A stretch of DNA of 22,984 nt from Lachnospiraceae bacterium (GCA_009774215.1 VSNH01000043.1:1-22984), one strand, 5' to 3'; positions 15,615-22,984 are shown, numbered from the stretch's first letter. Notes: a model not told the origin generated them from the letters alone. Numbers and translations: made by a program.

Positions 15615-16625
15615 ATGGCTTTATTTGAATCATATGAGAGAAGAATTGATAAAATCAATTCCGTATTGAGCAGCTATGGCATTTCTTCTATCGAAGAAGC
15701 GGAAAAAATTACAAAAGACGCCGGCTTGGATGTTTACGAGCAGGTGAAGAAAATCCAGCCCATCTGTTTTGAGAACGCATGTTGGGCATACACGGTAGGC
15801 GCGGCGATCGCGATCAAGAAGGGCTGCAAAAAGGCGGCTGACGCTGCGGCAGCGATCGGCGAGGGCCTGCAGGCATTCTGCATTCCCGGTTCCGTTGCTG
15901 ATACCCGTAAGGTAGGTCTGGGGCATGGTAACCTTGGCAAGATGCTCCTTGAGGAAGAGACGGACTGCTTCGCATTCCTGGCAGGTCACGAGTCTTTTGC
16001 TGCGGCAGAGGGCGCGATCGGTATCGCTGAGAAGGCAAACAAGGTTCGCCAGAAACCCCTTCGCGTTATTCTGAACGGTCTTGGAAAAGACGCTGCGAAG
16101 ATCATTTCCAGAATCAACGGCTTTACTTTTGTGGAGACGGAGTATGATCCTTACACCAACGAGGTGAAGGAAGTGAGCAGAACCCCTTATTCCGAGGGCC
16201 TTCGCTCCAAGGTTAACTGCTACGGCGCAAACTCCGTGCCCGAGGGCGTGGCAATCATGTGGAAGGAGAACGTGGATGTATCCATCACCGGTAACTCCAC
16301 CAACCCGACCAGATTCCAGCATCCGGTAGCAGGTACATACAAGAAAGAGAGAACTGAAGCAGGCAAGAAGTACTTCTCCGTAGCATCAGGCGGCGGCACA
16401 GGCCGTACCCTGCACCCCGATAACATGGCGGCAGGTCCCGCATCCTACGGCTTTACGGATACGCTTGGCCGTATGCACTCCGACGCACAGTTCGCGGGTT
16501 CCTCTTCCGTTCCGGCACACGTGGAGATGATGGGTCTGATCGGTATGGGTAACAACCCGATGGTAGGCGCTACCGTGGCTGTTGCGGTTAGTATTGAGGA
16601 AGCAGCTAAGGCAGGGAAGTTCTAA
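15615..16625 (+). CDS. GGGtGRT protein (PF14057)
   Basis: A 336-residue soluble protein recognised by the motif for which its family is named, SGGGTGRTLHPDNMAAG (about residues 258-274). Other clear segments are PICFENACWAYTVGAAIAIKKG near the start, GLGHGNLGKML, FLAGHESFAAAEG and AQFAGSSSVPAHVEMMGLIGMGNNPM near the end. The function of the family is unknown. The glycine-rich stretches suggest a nucleotide or cofactor site, which is inference. It starts 21 bases after the NifU-like gene with an AGGAGGAGA ribosome-binding site, and the pair ends at a strong terminator, so the two form a compact two-gene operon that probably acts together, perhaps in iron-sulfur handling. Confidence 0.9.
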   Translation: MALFESYERRIDKINSVLSSYGISSIEEAEKITKDAGLDVYEQVKKIQPICFENACWAYTVGAAIAIKKGCKKAADAAAAIGEGLQAFCIPGSVADTRKVGLGHGNLGKMLLEEETDCFAFLAGHESFAAAEGAIGIAEKANKVRQKPLRVILNGLGKDAAKIISRINGFTFVETEYDPYTNEVKEVSRTPYSEGLRSKVNCYGANSVPEGVAIMWKENVDVSITGNSTNPTRFQHPVAGTYKKERTEAGKKYFSVASGGGTGRTLHPDNMAAGPASYGFTDTLGRMHSDAQFAGSSSVPAHVEMMGLIGMGNNPMVGATVAVAVSIEEAAKAGKF

Positions 16626-16641
16626 GAAAATAGTATGAAGA

Positions 16642-16690
16642 GGGAGTCATTCAAGTCGTTATTTGATTTGAGTGACTCCCATTTGTTGTA
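16642..16690 (+). terminator. Rho-independent terminator of the NifU-like/GGGtGRT operon
   Basis: A 13-bp stem, GGGAGTCATTCAA (16642-16654) with TTGAGTGACTCCC (16668-16680), one T-G wobble, and a 13-base loop. The T-rich tract ATTTGTTGTATT follows. It ends the operon and insulates it from the AT-rich gene downstream. Confidence 0.75.
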
Positions 16691-16704
16691 TTAAGATTGG
16701 ATAC

Positions 16705-16732
16705 CTGATTCATAATATGATTATTATATCAG
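16705..16732. promoter_or_regulatory. Imperfect dyad upstream of the AT-rich ATPase gene
   Basis: CTGAT (16705-16709) and ATAAT (16712-16716) are mirrored by ATTAT (16720-16724) and ATCAG (16728-16732) around a short centre, giving 28 bases of interrupted two-fold symmetry. It lies about 65 bases before the GTG start in an otherwise AT-rich leader, where an operator or promoter would be expected. No clean -35/-10 pair with standard spacing is seen; TTGGAT at 16698-16703 is a weak -35 candidate. Confidence 0.35.
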
Positions 16733-16795
16733 TTATAAATTTAGGACAAAGGGAACTAAAATATATTAGAGATATTACATAAGGGGGATTAACAG

Positions 16796-18343
16796 GTGTT
16801 TAATGACGAACAAAAGAAAATGCTTATGGAAAATGGGTTATTATATTCTGCAACTAAGAGGTATTGGCAAGTGAAGTTTGATGAAGAAACAATTAGAGCT
16901 ATATTTGGTCATGAGGCAGCAGAAGATGAGGAGATTGAACGTCTTAAGAGATATTATGTTAAAACAGAAATTTATGATGCTATAAAAAGCAGCATTCCTT
17001 TATACATTTTAGTAGGCCATAAAGGGGTTGGAAAATCCGCATTATTTAAAGTGTTGGAGTCAGAAGATGTAGATGAATGCAATTTACCAATTACGATTCA
17101 GCCTGATGATATTTTGGAGATAGAAGCGAAGGATGAAAATTTTTTGAAAAAAATACGTGATTGGAAGGAAGGTTTATCAAAAATTATCTTTCGCGAATTA
17201 ATTTTGTCATTGAATGATTATATAATAAATCCTATAAACAATAAATCAATGAAAGAGTGGGTTAATAGTGTAACAAATCTATTGGGGAATATGTTCGGTA
17301 AAAAAATAGTAGAACTTCAAAATTGTTATTTAGATATTACGAATGCGCAAATTGTTGCACTTTTTAAAAATACATTATTTAAAGAAAAAACCATTACAGT
17401 ATATCTTGATGATTTAGATAGAGGATGGAAAAATTCTAAAGGAGATGTTGCTAATTTATCTGCCATGTTGAATGCAATTCGAGATTTAAGTAGGGAAACA
17501 AAAAATTTAAAATTTAGAGTTGCATTAAGAAGTGATGTTTATTATGCTATTCGGACATCTGATGAAACTACAGATAAAATAGATGGAAGTGTTTTGTGGC
17601 TTAAATGGACAAATCATGAGATCTTGGTGATGCTTATAAAAAGAATTGAAACTTTTTTTGGTAATAGTTTTAATGAGGTAGAATTATTGCAAACCAGACA
17701 AAAAGATTTTCAGGTAAATTTGGATTCAGTATTTGAGAAAAATTTTAAAGGTAGAGGACATTGGGAAAATGCACCTATGTATAGAGTGCTTATGTCATTG
17801 ATAAGAAAGCGCCCTAGAGATTTAGTCAAATTATGTACTTTGGCCGCCCGTAAGGCAAGCGTTAGAAATCATAGCAAAATTATGACAAGTGATTTAGAGG
17901 ATATATTTTCAAATTACTCAAATGATCGTCTAACGGATACGGGAAATGAATATCAGTCGGAATTTCCAAAGGTAAAAGAGCTGTTGTTAAAAATGAAACC
18001 GAGCAAACAGGAAATACAAGAAGGACATCCTTGCAAATATTCAAGGGCTCAATTAATTAAAAAAATTAATAATATATTATCTATGAGCAATTTTACATTG
18101 AAGGACGGAAGTAATGGAACCGCAGAAGAATTAGCAGCCTTTATGTACAAAATTAATTTTATAACGGCAAGGAAGCAGGTAGGTGAAGAGATACAAAGAA
18201 TTTATTATGACGAAAATCAGTATATTTACAATGATTTTACTGATTTTGGATATGAATATGAAATACATCCGGCATACAGATGGGCTTTACAACCAGATAG
18301 TATAGGGACGCTCTTTAATCAAATTGAATTATTGGATTCATAA
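16796..18343 (+). CDS. P-loop ATPase resembling the Sll1717/KAP group, probably acquired
   Basis: A 515-residue soluble protein. Walker A GHKGVGKSA begins at residue 74 (Lys80) and Walker B TVYLDDLDRGW at about 201-211 (Asp205-Asp206). These are followed by FRVALRSDVYYAIRTSDETT and a DKIDGSVLWLKW segment, an order I associate with the P-loop ATPase Sll1717 family and related KAP/STAND-like NTPases. The C-terminal half (about 340-515) has a charged helical region (RKRPRDLVKLC) and no recognised effector. The GTG start has AAGGGGGAT 7 bases upstream. The gene is clearly richer in A and T than all its neighbours, with many AAA/ATT/TTA codons, and stands alone between two chromosomal genes, so recent transfer is likely. 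Anti-phage defence is a reasonable but unproven guess. Confidence 0.75.
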   Translation: MFNDEQKKMLMENGLLYSATKRYWQVKFDEETIRAIFGHEAAEDEEIERLKRYYVKTEIYDAIKSSIPLYILVGHKGVGKSALFKVLESEDVDECNLPITIQPDDILEIEAKDENFLKKIRDWKEGLSKIIFRELILSLNDYIINPINNKSMKEWVNSVTNLLGNMFGKKIVELQNCYLDITNAQIVALFKNTLFKEKTITVYLDDLDRGWKNSKGDVANLSAMLNAIRDLSRETKNLKFRVALRSDVYYAIRTSDETTDKIDGSVLWLKWTNHEILVMLIKRIETFFGNSFNEVELLQTRQKDFQVNLDSVFEKNFKGRGHWENAPMYRVLMSLIRKRPRDLVKLCTLAARKASVRNHSKIMTSDLEDIFSNYSNDRLTDTGNEYQSEFPKVKELLLKMKPSKQEIQEGHPCKYSRAQLIKKINNILSMSNFTLKDGSNGTAEELAAFMYKINFITARKQVGEEIQRIYYDENQYIYNDFTDFGYEYEIHPAYRWALQPDSIGTLFNQIELLDS

Positions 18344-18373
18344 TAGCTATAGGAAATTTTAAAGACTTGTGCC

Positions 18374-18402
18374 TTGTACTAATTCAGTCAAAAAGGTATA
18401 AT
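18374..18402 (+). promoter_or_regulatory. Sigma-A type promoter for the ferritin-like/Coat F gene
   Basis: TTGTAC (18374-18379), a 17-base spacer and a perfect TATAAT (18397-18402). It lies 30 bases past the end of the AT-rich ATPase gene and about 125 bases before the ATG at 18527. A small hairpin, AAATAC (18411-18416) with GTATTT (18425-18430) followed by TTTT, sits almost at the predicted transcription start. Confidence 0.65.
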
Positions 18403-18526
18403 AAAAATACAAATACCTGTGAACGTATTTTTTTATATCAAAATGGCAATACTTGGTATCAGAGGACGGCAGAGAGTGTATGTTGTCGCGTACTGCTGCA
18501 CCGCCCGAAAGAAAGGAGTATTGACC

Positions 18527-18985
18527 ATGATATTGACGGAGAAAGAGACGACAGCACTGCGGGACTTGCAGACACAGGAGAAGTCCTGTATCACAAAGTA
18601 TGAGAAGTATGCCGCACAGGCGAAGGACACGGAGCTGCAGAGCCTGTTCCGCACGTTGCAGCAGGATGAGCAGAAGCATTACCAGTCCATCGGACAGGCG
18701 CTTCACGGCAATGTGCCGGAATGTGACTGCAACGATTCGCAGGGCAAAAATTATGCGCCGAAGGGCACATACAAGGACGGCGCGAACGCCGCGGACAAGG
18801 AGCATGACTGTTTTCTCGCCACGGACTGTATCGGTACGGAGAAGCTGGTGTCGGGGGAGTACAATACCAATGTGTTCTCCTGTGACAATTCGGGTTTAAG
18901 AAAGCTTCTTGCCGACATACAGGTTGAGGAGCAGAACCATGCGGAGATGCTTTACAAGTATAAGCAGGCAAATGCGATGTCGTAG
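18527..18985 (+). CDS. Ferritin-like/Coat F-type protein with Cys-rich insert
   Basis: A 152-residue protein from the ATG at 18527, chosen for the AAAGGAG site 8 bases upstream; the frame is open further upstream but overlaps the leader. Two helical halves resemble the ferritin-like/Coat F fold: residues 1-57 (LRDLQTQEKSCITKYEKYA, ending in DEQKHYQSIGQAL) and about 120-150 (LLADIQVEEQNHAEMLYKYK). The E-x-x-H pairs (EQKH, EQNH) could ligate metal. Between them about 60 residues rich in Gly, Asp and Cys (PECDCND, EHDCFLATDC, VFSCDNSG) interrupt the bundle. Relatives in Clostridia are usually called spore coat proteins or ferritin-like proteins. Function is not proven; a spore-layer or oxidative-stress role is possible. 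Confidence 0.7.
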   Translation: MILTEKETTALRDLQTQEKSCITKYEKYAAQAKDTELQSLFRTLQQDEQKHYQSIGQALHGNVPECDCNDSQGKNYAPKGTYKDGANAADKEHDCFLATDCIGTEKLVSGEYNTNVFSCDNSGLRKLLADIQVEEQNHAEMLYKYKQANAMS

Positions 18986-18994
18986 GAGTTGATG

Positions 18995-19021
18995 GCCGGG
19001 CAGGGATTTCTCCTGCCCGGC
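18995..19021 (+). terminator. GC-rich stem-loop after the ferritin-like gene
   Basis: A perfect 10-bp stem, GCCGGGCAGG (18995-19004) with CCTGCCCGGC (19012-19021), loop GATTTCT. Only AATTT follows, so the U-tract is poor. It may terminate partly, or allow read-through into the histidine kinase gene that starts about 20 bases later. Confidence 0.55.
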
Positions 19022-19041
19022 AATTTAGGATGAGGGAAAGT

Positions 19042-21237
19042 ATGTACAGTTTTTTAGTGGGATTTCAAATCCTTATGGTTTTGGGGTGTTTTTGCTTCGT
19101 TATTCTCATGACGAGGCAGCGTGAAAGTATGCTCTCCAAACTGATGCTCTGCGTCGGCTTTCTTGGCGCGATCCAAAATGCCGGTTATCTGCTGGAGCTG
19201 CTCTCACGGGATATCGGTGAGGGAATGATTGCCGTGCGTGTGGAGTTTATGGGCGGCGCATTTATAAGCACCTTTTTGTTTATGTTTGTGGCCAGATACT
19301 GCGGCTATAAATTGTCCGGAAAAGTGGAAGCGCTTATGTTTGTTTTGGACGGGCTGGTGCTTCTGTGCATTTGGGGATACCGTTACACGCCGATCTATTA
19401 TTCGCGGGTTTCCTTTGTGACGGAGGGGCTTTTTCCACATTTGATTCTGGAGAAGGGGCCGCTTCATTACATATTTTTTGTACATATGTTGATTCAGATG
19501 GTTAGCAGCTTTATTATGACGATGCAGACAAACAGAAGGGTGGGAAAAGGCAAGCGGAATATCAATCTGATTGCGTTGGGGATTTGCAGCATTCTGCCGA
19601 TTCCCGGCTTCGTGTGCGACACTTTCCAGTGGGTAGAAGGATATGACGCGGTGCCTGCCTGTGAGGCGCTCAGTATTATAGCGTTTGGCATCGTGATTGC
19701 CTTTTACCATATATTTGACATCACGGTCTCGGCTCATGAGGATATTATCAAGTCCATGGACGAGGCGGTGCTGATCGTGGATGCGGACGGCGGTTTTGTG
19801 GAGGCGAACGACAAGGCAAAGGAGCTGTTTCCGAATCTTTCGCGATACACAAAGGGCGAGCAGGTCTGTAAGGAAAATCTGAAGGAAATTTTTGAAGCCA
19901 ATAATTATTTTGAACATATCAGCTGCAACCATACCTTTGAGGTACATGCCAATAAAATATGGAATAACAGGATGCTGGTGGGTTACTCGATTATGCTTGT
20001 GGATATGACCCAGAGCAGGAAACAGATCGAACAGATGCAGCTTCTCAAGGCGAATGCGGAGAAGGCGAATCGAGCCAAGTCGGAGTTTCTGGCCAGAATG
20101 TCCCACGAGATCAGGACACCGATCAACGCGGTGATCGGCATGAATGAGATGGTGCTGCGGGAATCTTCCGAAGATGACGTGAAAAAGTACTCCATGGATA
20201 TCAAGACCTCCGCTCATGCGCTGCTGGGAATTATCAATGATATTCTTGATTTTTCCAAAATTGAATCGGGTAAGATGGAGATTGTGCCGGCGGAATATGA
20301 GTTTAACAGTATGTTGAATGATCTGTTTAATATCTTTTCCCTGCGGGCGCAGGAAAAGGGCCTGCGGTTTGATGTGTCTGTGGATTCTGGTCTGCCTTCC
20401 AGACTTTATGGGGACGATCTGCGTATCCGTCAGGTACTTGTAAACTTACTGACCAATGCGGTCAAATATACCCGAAAGGGAACGGTGACTTTTGAGGTGA
20501 CAGGTGAGCGGGACGGTTCGGATGCGATTTTGCATTTCATGGTGCGAGATACGGGCATTGGCATCAAGCAGGAGGACATACCGAAGTTATTTTCTGCGTT
20601 TGAGCGTATTGACGAGGAGAAAAACCGGAATATAGAGGGCACGGGTCTCGGCATGAACATTTCCCTGCAGCTGCTCAAGCTGATGAATACAGATCTGCAT
20701 GTGGAGAGCGTATACGGGGAAGGCACCCGATTCTTCTTTGCACTGCGGCAGGGCGTTGTGAATGCAGAGCCCATCGGCAGCTTTCAGGAGCGGGCCAGAA
20801 AGGCGGCCAGGGAGCATAATTATCATGCCAGCTTTACTTCGCCGGAGGGAGAAATTCTTCTCGTGGATGACAATCGCGTGAACAGGAGGGTGTTCTGTGG
20901 TCTTCTGAAGCAGACGCAGATCAAGATTACGGATGTGGGCAGCGGCAGGGAGTGCCTCGATCATATCAGGCAGAAACATTACGATATCATTTTTTTAGAT
21001 CATATGATGCCTGAAATGGACGGTATGGAGACTATGCAGCGCATGAAGGAGATGCAGGATAATCTCTGTAAGGATACGCCGGTGATTATGTTGACGGCAA
21101 ATGCGATTGTGGGGGCGAAGGAGCAGTATATGGAAGCCGGGTTTGACGATTTTCTGGCAAAGCCCATCGACCAGAACAAGTTAGAGCGGCTTATGATGCA
21201 CTGGATGCCGCAGGAGAAGATCCACAGTACTACATAG
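19042..21237 (+). CDS. Membrane hybrid histidine kinase with receiver domain
   Basis: A 731-residue sensor. The first 225 residues form about seven membrane spans, like the histidine-kinase N-terminal 7TM domain. A PAS-like region follows (about 230-320, SMDEAVLIVDADGGFVEAND), then HisKA with the phospho-accepting histidine in MSHEIRTPINAVIGMNE (His355). The ATPase domain has LLTNAVKYT, DTGIGI and GTGLGM, and a C-terminal receiver has DD in LLVDDN, the phospho-acceptor FLDHMMPEMDG (Asp653), T in MLTANA and K in LAKPID. All phosphorelay residues are present. I prefer the ATG at 19042, which has GAGGG 5 bases upstream; an ATG at 19030 is possible. No output regulator is adjacent. Its stop codon overlaps the first base of repeat copy D. 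Confidence 0.9.
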   Translation: MYSFLVGFQILMVLGCFCFVILMTRQRESMLSKLMLCVGFLGAIQNAGYLLELLSRDIGEGMIAVRVEFMGGAFISTFLFMFVARYCGYKLSGKVEALMFVLDGLVLLCIWGYRYTPIYYSRVSFVTEGLFPHLILEKGPLHYIFFVHMLIQMVSSFIMTMQTNRRVGKGKRNINLIALGICSILPIPGFVCDTFQWVEGYDAVPACEALSIIAFGIVIAFYHIFDITVSAHEDIIKSMDEAVLIVDADGGFVEANDKAKELFPNLSRYTKGEQVCKENLKEIFEANNYFEHISCNHTFEVHANKIWNNRMLVGYSIMLVDMTQSRKQIEQMQLLKANAEKANRAKSEFLARMSHEIRTPINAVIGMNEMVLRESSEDDVKKYSMDIKTSAHALLGIINDILDFSKIESGKMEIVPAEYEFNSMLNDLFNIFSLRAQEKGLRFDVSVDSGLPSRLYGDDLRIRQVLVNLLTNAVKYTRKGTVTFEVTGERDGSDAILHFMVRDTGIGIKQEDIPKLFSAFERIDEEKNRNIEGTGLGMNISLQLLKLMNTDLHVESVYGEGTRFFFALRQGVVNAEPIGSFQERARKAAREHNYHASFTSPEGEILLVDDNRVNRRVFCGLLKQTQIKITDVGSGRECLDHIRQKHYDIIFLDHMMPEMDGMETMQRMKEMQDNLCKDTPVIMLTANAIVGAKEQYMEAGFDDFLAKPIDQNKLERLMMHWMPQEKIHSTT

Positions 21238-21333
21238 AGTGAGAAGTAATTCTAAAGACGTCCCGCCATAGGACGGGACGCCAAGAATTACTAAGTCTCA
21301 CTCGAAAGAATGCCCAAAATACAGGCATTTTCT
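21237..21333 (+). repeat. Structured intergenic repeat, copy D (lacks hairpin 3)
   Basis: Hairpin 1: GAGTGAGA (21237-21244) pairs with TCTCACTC (21296-21303), and AGTAATTCT (21245-21253) with AGAATTACT (21284-21292), both perfectly. AAG (21293-21295) is bulged, and the apical stem CGTCCCG/CGGGACG is perfect around CCATAGGA. Hairpin 2 is weaker: GAATGCC with GGCATTT plus wobble pairs, followed by TTTTCTGTTC, which could act as a terminator. Hairpin 3 and the ATGGYRGTTA end are missing. Its first base is the last base of the kinase stop codon. Confidence 0.85.
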
Positions 21334-21369
21334 GTTCAAAAAAACTGGTAGAAGAAAGGAAAAAACGCT

Positions 21370-22248
21370 ATGAGAGAAAGTTTGAAGGTAAAAGTGACGG
21401 CGCCGCAGTATTCGGTAGTGTCGGGCGCAACATTTGCGCAGGTGGACGCGTGGTTCGGACATACGAGACGGGATTTGAAAATGGATATTATCTACCCGGA
21501 GGACGGGACGAGGAAATATCCCTGTGTGGTGTGGATTTGCGGCGGCGCGTGGCAGCGTATGGATCGATCTGCACATCTGGCATATTTATCGGAGCTTGCG
21601 AGATGCGGTTTCGTGGTGGCGAGTGTGGAGTACCGCACTTCCAATGAGGATATTTTTCCCGCGCAGCTGACCGATGTCAAGGCGGGAATCCGCTATCTGA
21701 AAGCGATGAGTGAACGTTACCATATTGACACGGAGCGGTTTGGCGTGATGGGAGAGTCGGCGGGCGGCTATCTGGCGGCTATGGCGGCGCTTGCAAATGA
21801 TCCGGCGTTTGATGTGGGTGCATTTACGGAATTTTCCAGCAAGGTGCAGGCGGCCTGTCCGTGGTATCCGCCAACGGATTTAACGGCATTTCCCTATCCG
21901 TCCCCGGTGGAGGCGGCAGCATCCATGGAATCGCTGCTGCTTGGAAAAAATGTGGCTCTGTATCAGGAGGAAGCGTTAAAGATCAGTCCGGTTTCCTATG
22001 TGACGAAGGATGCGCCGCCCTTCCTGATTATTCATGGAGACAACGACCACACGGTACCCTTCGCGCAGGGAGAAATTCTGCATGATAGGCTGGAGGAGGC
22101 GGGGGCTGACGTAAAGCTTCTCGTTTTAGATGGGGCGGATCACGCCGATATGCCATTTTTCCAGGAGGAGCTTTGGCAGCGGATTATCAGCTTTTTCCAG
22201 GAGAAGCTTGGATCGGCCAAACGGGTAGAAAGAGTGAGAGAGGAATGA
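21370..22248 (+). CDS. Alpha/beta-hydrolase, esterase (BD-FAE/acetyl-esterase-like)
   Basis: A 292-residue cytoplasmic hydrolase with a complete triad: nucleophile Ser130 in GESAGGYLAA, acid probably Asp226 in HGDNDHTVP, and His258 in GADHAD. The oxyanion region is ICGGAW, in place of the more usual HGGGW. VASVEYRTSNEDIFPAQLTD then GIRYLKA is typical of hormone-sensitive-lipase/acetyl-esterase-like enzymes that deacylate small esters or carbohydrate side groups. There is no signal peptide. The N-terminal part (VDAWFGHTRRDLKMDIIYP) is a family feature of these esterases. A GAAAGG ribosome-binding site precedes the ATG at 21370. The NYN-type gene follows after one base, so they are co-transcribed. 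The natural substrate is unknown. Confidence 0.88.
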   Translation: MRESLKVKVTAPQYSVVSGATFAQVDAWFGHTRRDLKMDIIYPEDGTRKYPCVVWICGGAWQRMDRSAHLAYLSELARCGFVVASVEYRTSNEDIFPAQLTDVKAGIRYLKAMSERYHIDTERFGVMGESAGGYLAAMAALANDPAFDVGAFTEFSSKVQAACPWYPPTDLTAFPYPSPVEAAASMESLLLGKNVALYQEEALKISPVSYVTKDAPPFLIIHGDNDHTVPFAQGEILHDRLEEAGADVKLLVLDGADHADMPFFQEELWQRIISFFQEKLGSAKRVERVREE

Positions 22249-22249
22249 G

Positions 22250-22843
22250 ATGAGTTATTATCTGGTAGATTTTGAGAATGTAAAAAAGGACGGACTGGAC
22301 GGCATTCACAAGCTTGGGAAAGAAGATAAAGTATGCATTTTCTACAGTAAGAATGCGGACAGCATTACTTTCGACCAGCACAGAAGGCTTATTGAATCTA
22401 AGGCGGATATCGAGTTTTGCAAGGTGGATGTGGGCAGTAAGAACGCGCTGGATTTTCAGTTGGCCACGCAGCTTGGGTATTTGATTGCGAATAAGGCGGC
22501 GGAGCTTTACTATATTGTCAGCAAGGATAAGGGGTTCGAGATCTTAAGCGGCTACTGGAAAAACAGGGGCGTTTCTGTGACGCTGATTGCCGATATCACG
22601 GGACGCAGCCACGACCATGAGGCGCAGGAGCTGAAGGAAAAGCTGTCCGAGAAGCTGCAGGAGATTCTCAAGGAAGAAAAGGATGTGAGCGTGGACGAGG
22701 TCTTGAAGATCGTCCAGCAGTATAAGACGAAGCAGGGCATTATGAATGCGCTGATGAAGAAATATCCAAGCGCGGACAATAAAAAGTCCAGTAAGATTTA
22801 TAAGACAATCAAGCCGCTTCTTTCGGATAAGAAGGGGAGCTGA
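22250..22843 (+). CDS. PIN/NYN-like domain protein
   Basis: A 197-residue protein. Residues 1-115 look like a PIN/NYN nuclease fold: MSYYLVDFENVKKDGL with Asp7 and Asn10, LDFQLATQLGYLI with a mid-domain Asp, and YYIVSKDKGFEIL with the third acidic site. Together these usually bind a metal for RNA cleavage. A charged helical region (about 125-150) and a lysine-rich C-terminus (KKYPSADNKKSSKIYKTIK) follow and may bind nucleic acid. Bacterial NYN relatives include LabA-type and RNA-processing proteins; the target is unknown. The ATG lies one base after the esterase stop, with GAGAGGAA as ribosome-binding site. Confidence 0.8.
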   Translation: MSYYLVDFENVKKDGLDGIHKLGKEDKVCIFYSKNADSITFDQHRRLIESKADIEFCKVDVGSKNALDFQLATQLGYLIANKAAELYYIVSKDKGFEILSGYWKNRGVSVTLIADITGRSHDHEAQELKEKLSEKLQEILKEEKDVSVDEVLKIVQQYKTKQGIMNALMKKYPSADNKKSSKIYKTIKPLLSDKKGS

Positions 22844-22911
22844 AGGATTGTGGATAATTCCGCCAAAAGGTGGGAGAATAAGAAGGATTGATGCCGCTTA
22901 AATGAAAGGCA

Positions 22912-22984
22912 CTAGTGCGCCATTTTCCAATTGCATACACTTTTTGCGAAGTCCAGAATTTCCTTATACAAGGCGTTTGAGGGA
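22912..22984 (-). CDS. Possible C-terminal end of a minus-strand gene (partial)
   Basis: The minus strand from the right window edge reads SNALYKEILDFAKSVCNWKMAH and stops at 22914-22912. The stretch looks like an amphipathic helix with plausible composition, but it is only 24 codons long and could be chance. It would converge with the NYN-type gene. No family is recognised. Confidence 0.3.
   Translation of the reverse strand, partial: PSNALYKEILDFAKSVCNWKMAH

Noticed and set aside
18419..18526. Upstream extension of the ferritin-like protein (36 extra residues)
   Set aside because: The extension is encoded by the mRNA leader, has no ribosome-binding site and has no ferritin-like character, whereas AAAGGAG precedes the ATG at 18527.
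22855..22876. Terminator after the PIN/NYN-like gene (TCCGCC/GGTGGGA stem)
   Set aside because: The stem is short with wobble pairing, and no T-run follows on the plus strand.

Overview
The window looks like a chromosomal segment from an anaerobic, spore-forming member of the Lachnospiraceae or a close relative (Clostridia). The grounds are protein character: a GGGtGRT/NifU-like pair, a Coat F/ferritin-like protein, a type IA topoisomerase lacking a zinc-ribbon tail, strong GGAGG ribosome-binding sites and a moderate GC content. This placement is inferred from recognised families, not from a database search. No rRNA, tRNA, CRISPR array, transposase or phage gene was seen.

Layout. 1-1800 is decayed DNA: a multi-membrane-span protein broken by a frameshift, then a remnant of an AAA-ATPase-like gene with an internal deletion, closed by a hairpin terminator. 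1812-3399 (minus strand) is an ATPase/permease pair of a NitT/TauT-type ABC importer with no substrate-binding protein in view. It is divergent from argH-asd (3581-6144), which links arginine synthesis to the aspartate family of amino acids. 6226-14773 is a plus-strand run: a PAS/degenerate-GGDEF/EAL protein, an archaeal-type ATPase with a DUF234-like tail, DNA topoisomerase III, a left-handed beta-helix acyltransferase-like protein, and a large PAS/GGDEF/GAF/PAS protein. 14901-16625 is a NifU-like protein plus the GGGtGRT protein, with a strong terminator. 16796-18343 is a markedly AT-rich P-loop ATPase gene that appears acquired and resembles ATPases found in defence loci. 18527-22843 holds a ferritin-like/Coat F protein, a membrane hybrid histidine kinase, an alpha/beta-hydrolase and a NYN/PIN-like protein. 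The right edge may clip a minus-strand gene.

The most unusual content is an intergenic structured element present four times (7978-8132, 9517-9653, 9654-9790, 21237-21333), always in gene orientation and starting at, or within a few bases of, the preceding stop codon or in tandem. It folds as a long bulged hairpin, a second hairpin with an AAAATAC-type loop, and (in three copies) a third hairpin followed by ATGGYRGTTA. The arms differ in sequence between copies but keep complementarity through paired changes, which is direct evidence that the fold is selected or copied as a structure. I do not recognise it as a named family. Signalling genes are also dense here: three large sensory proteins (c-di-GMP synthesis, c-di-GMP hydrolysis, hybrid phosphorelay) lie within about 15 kb.
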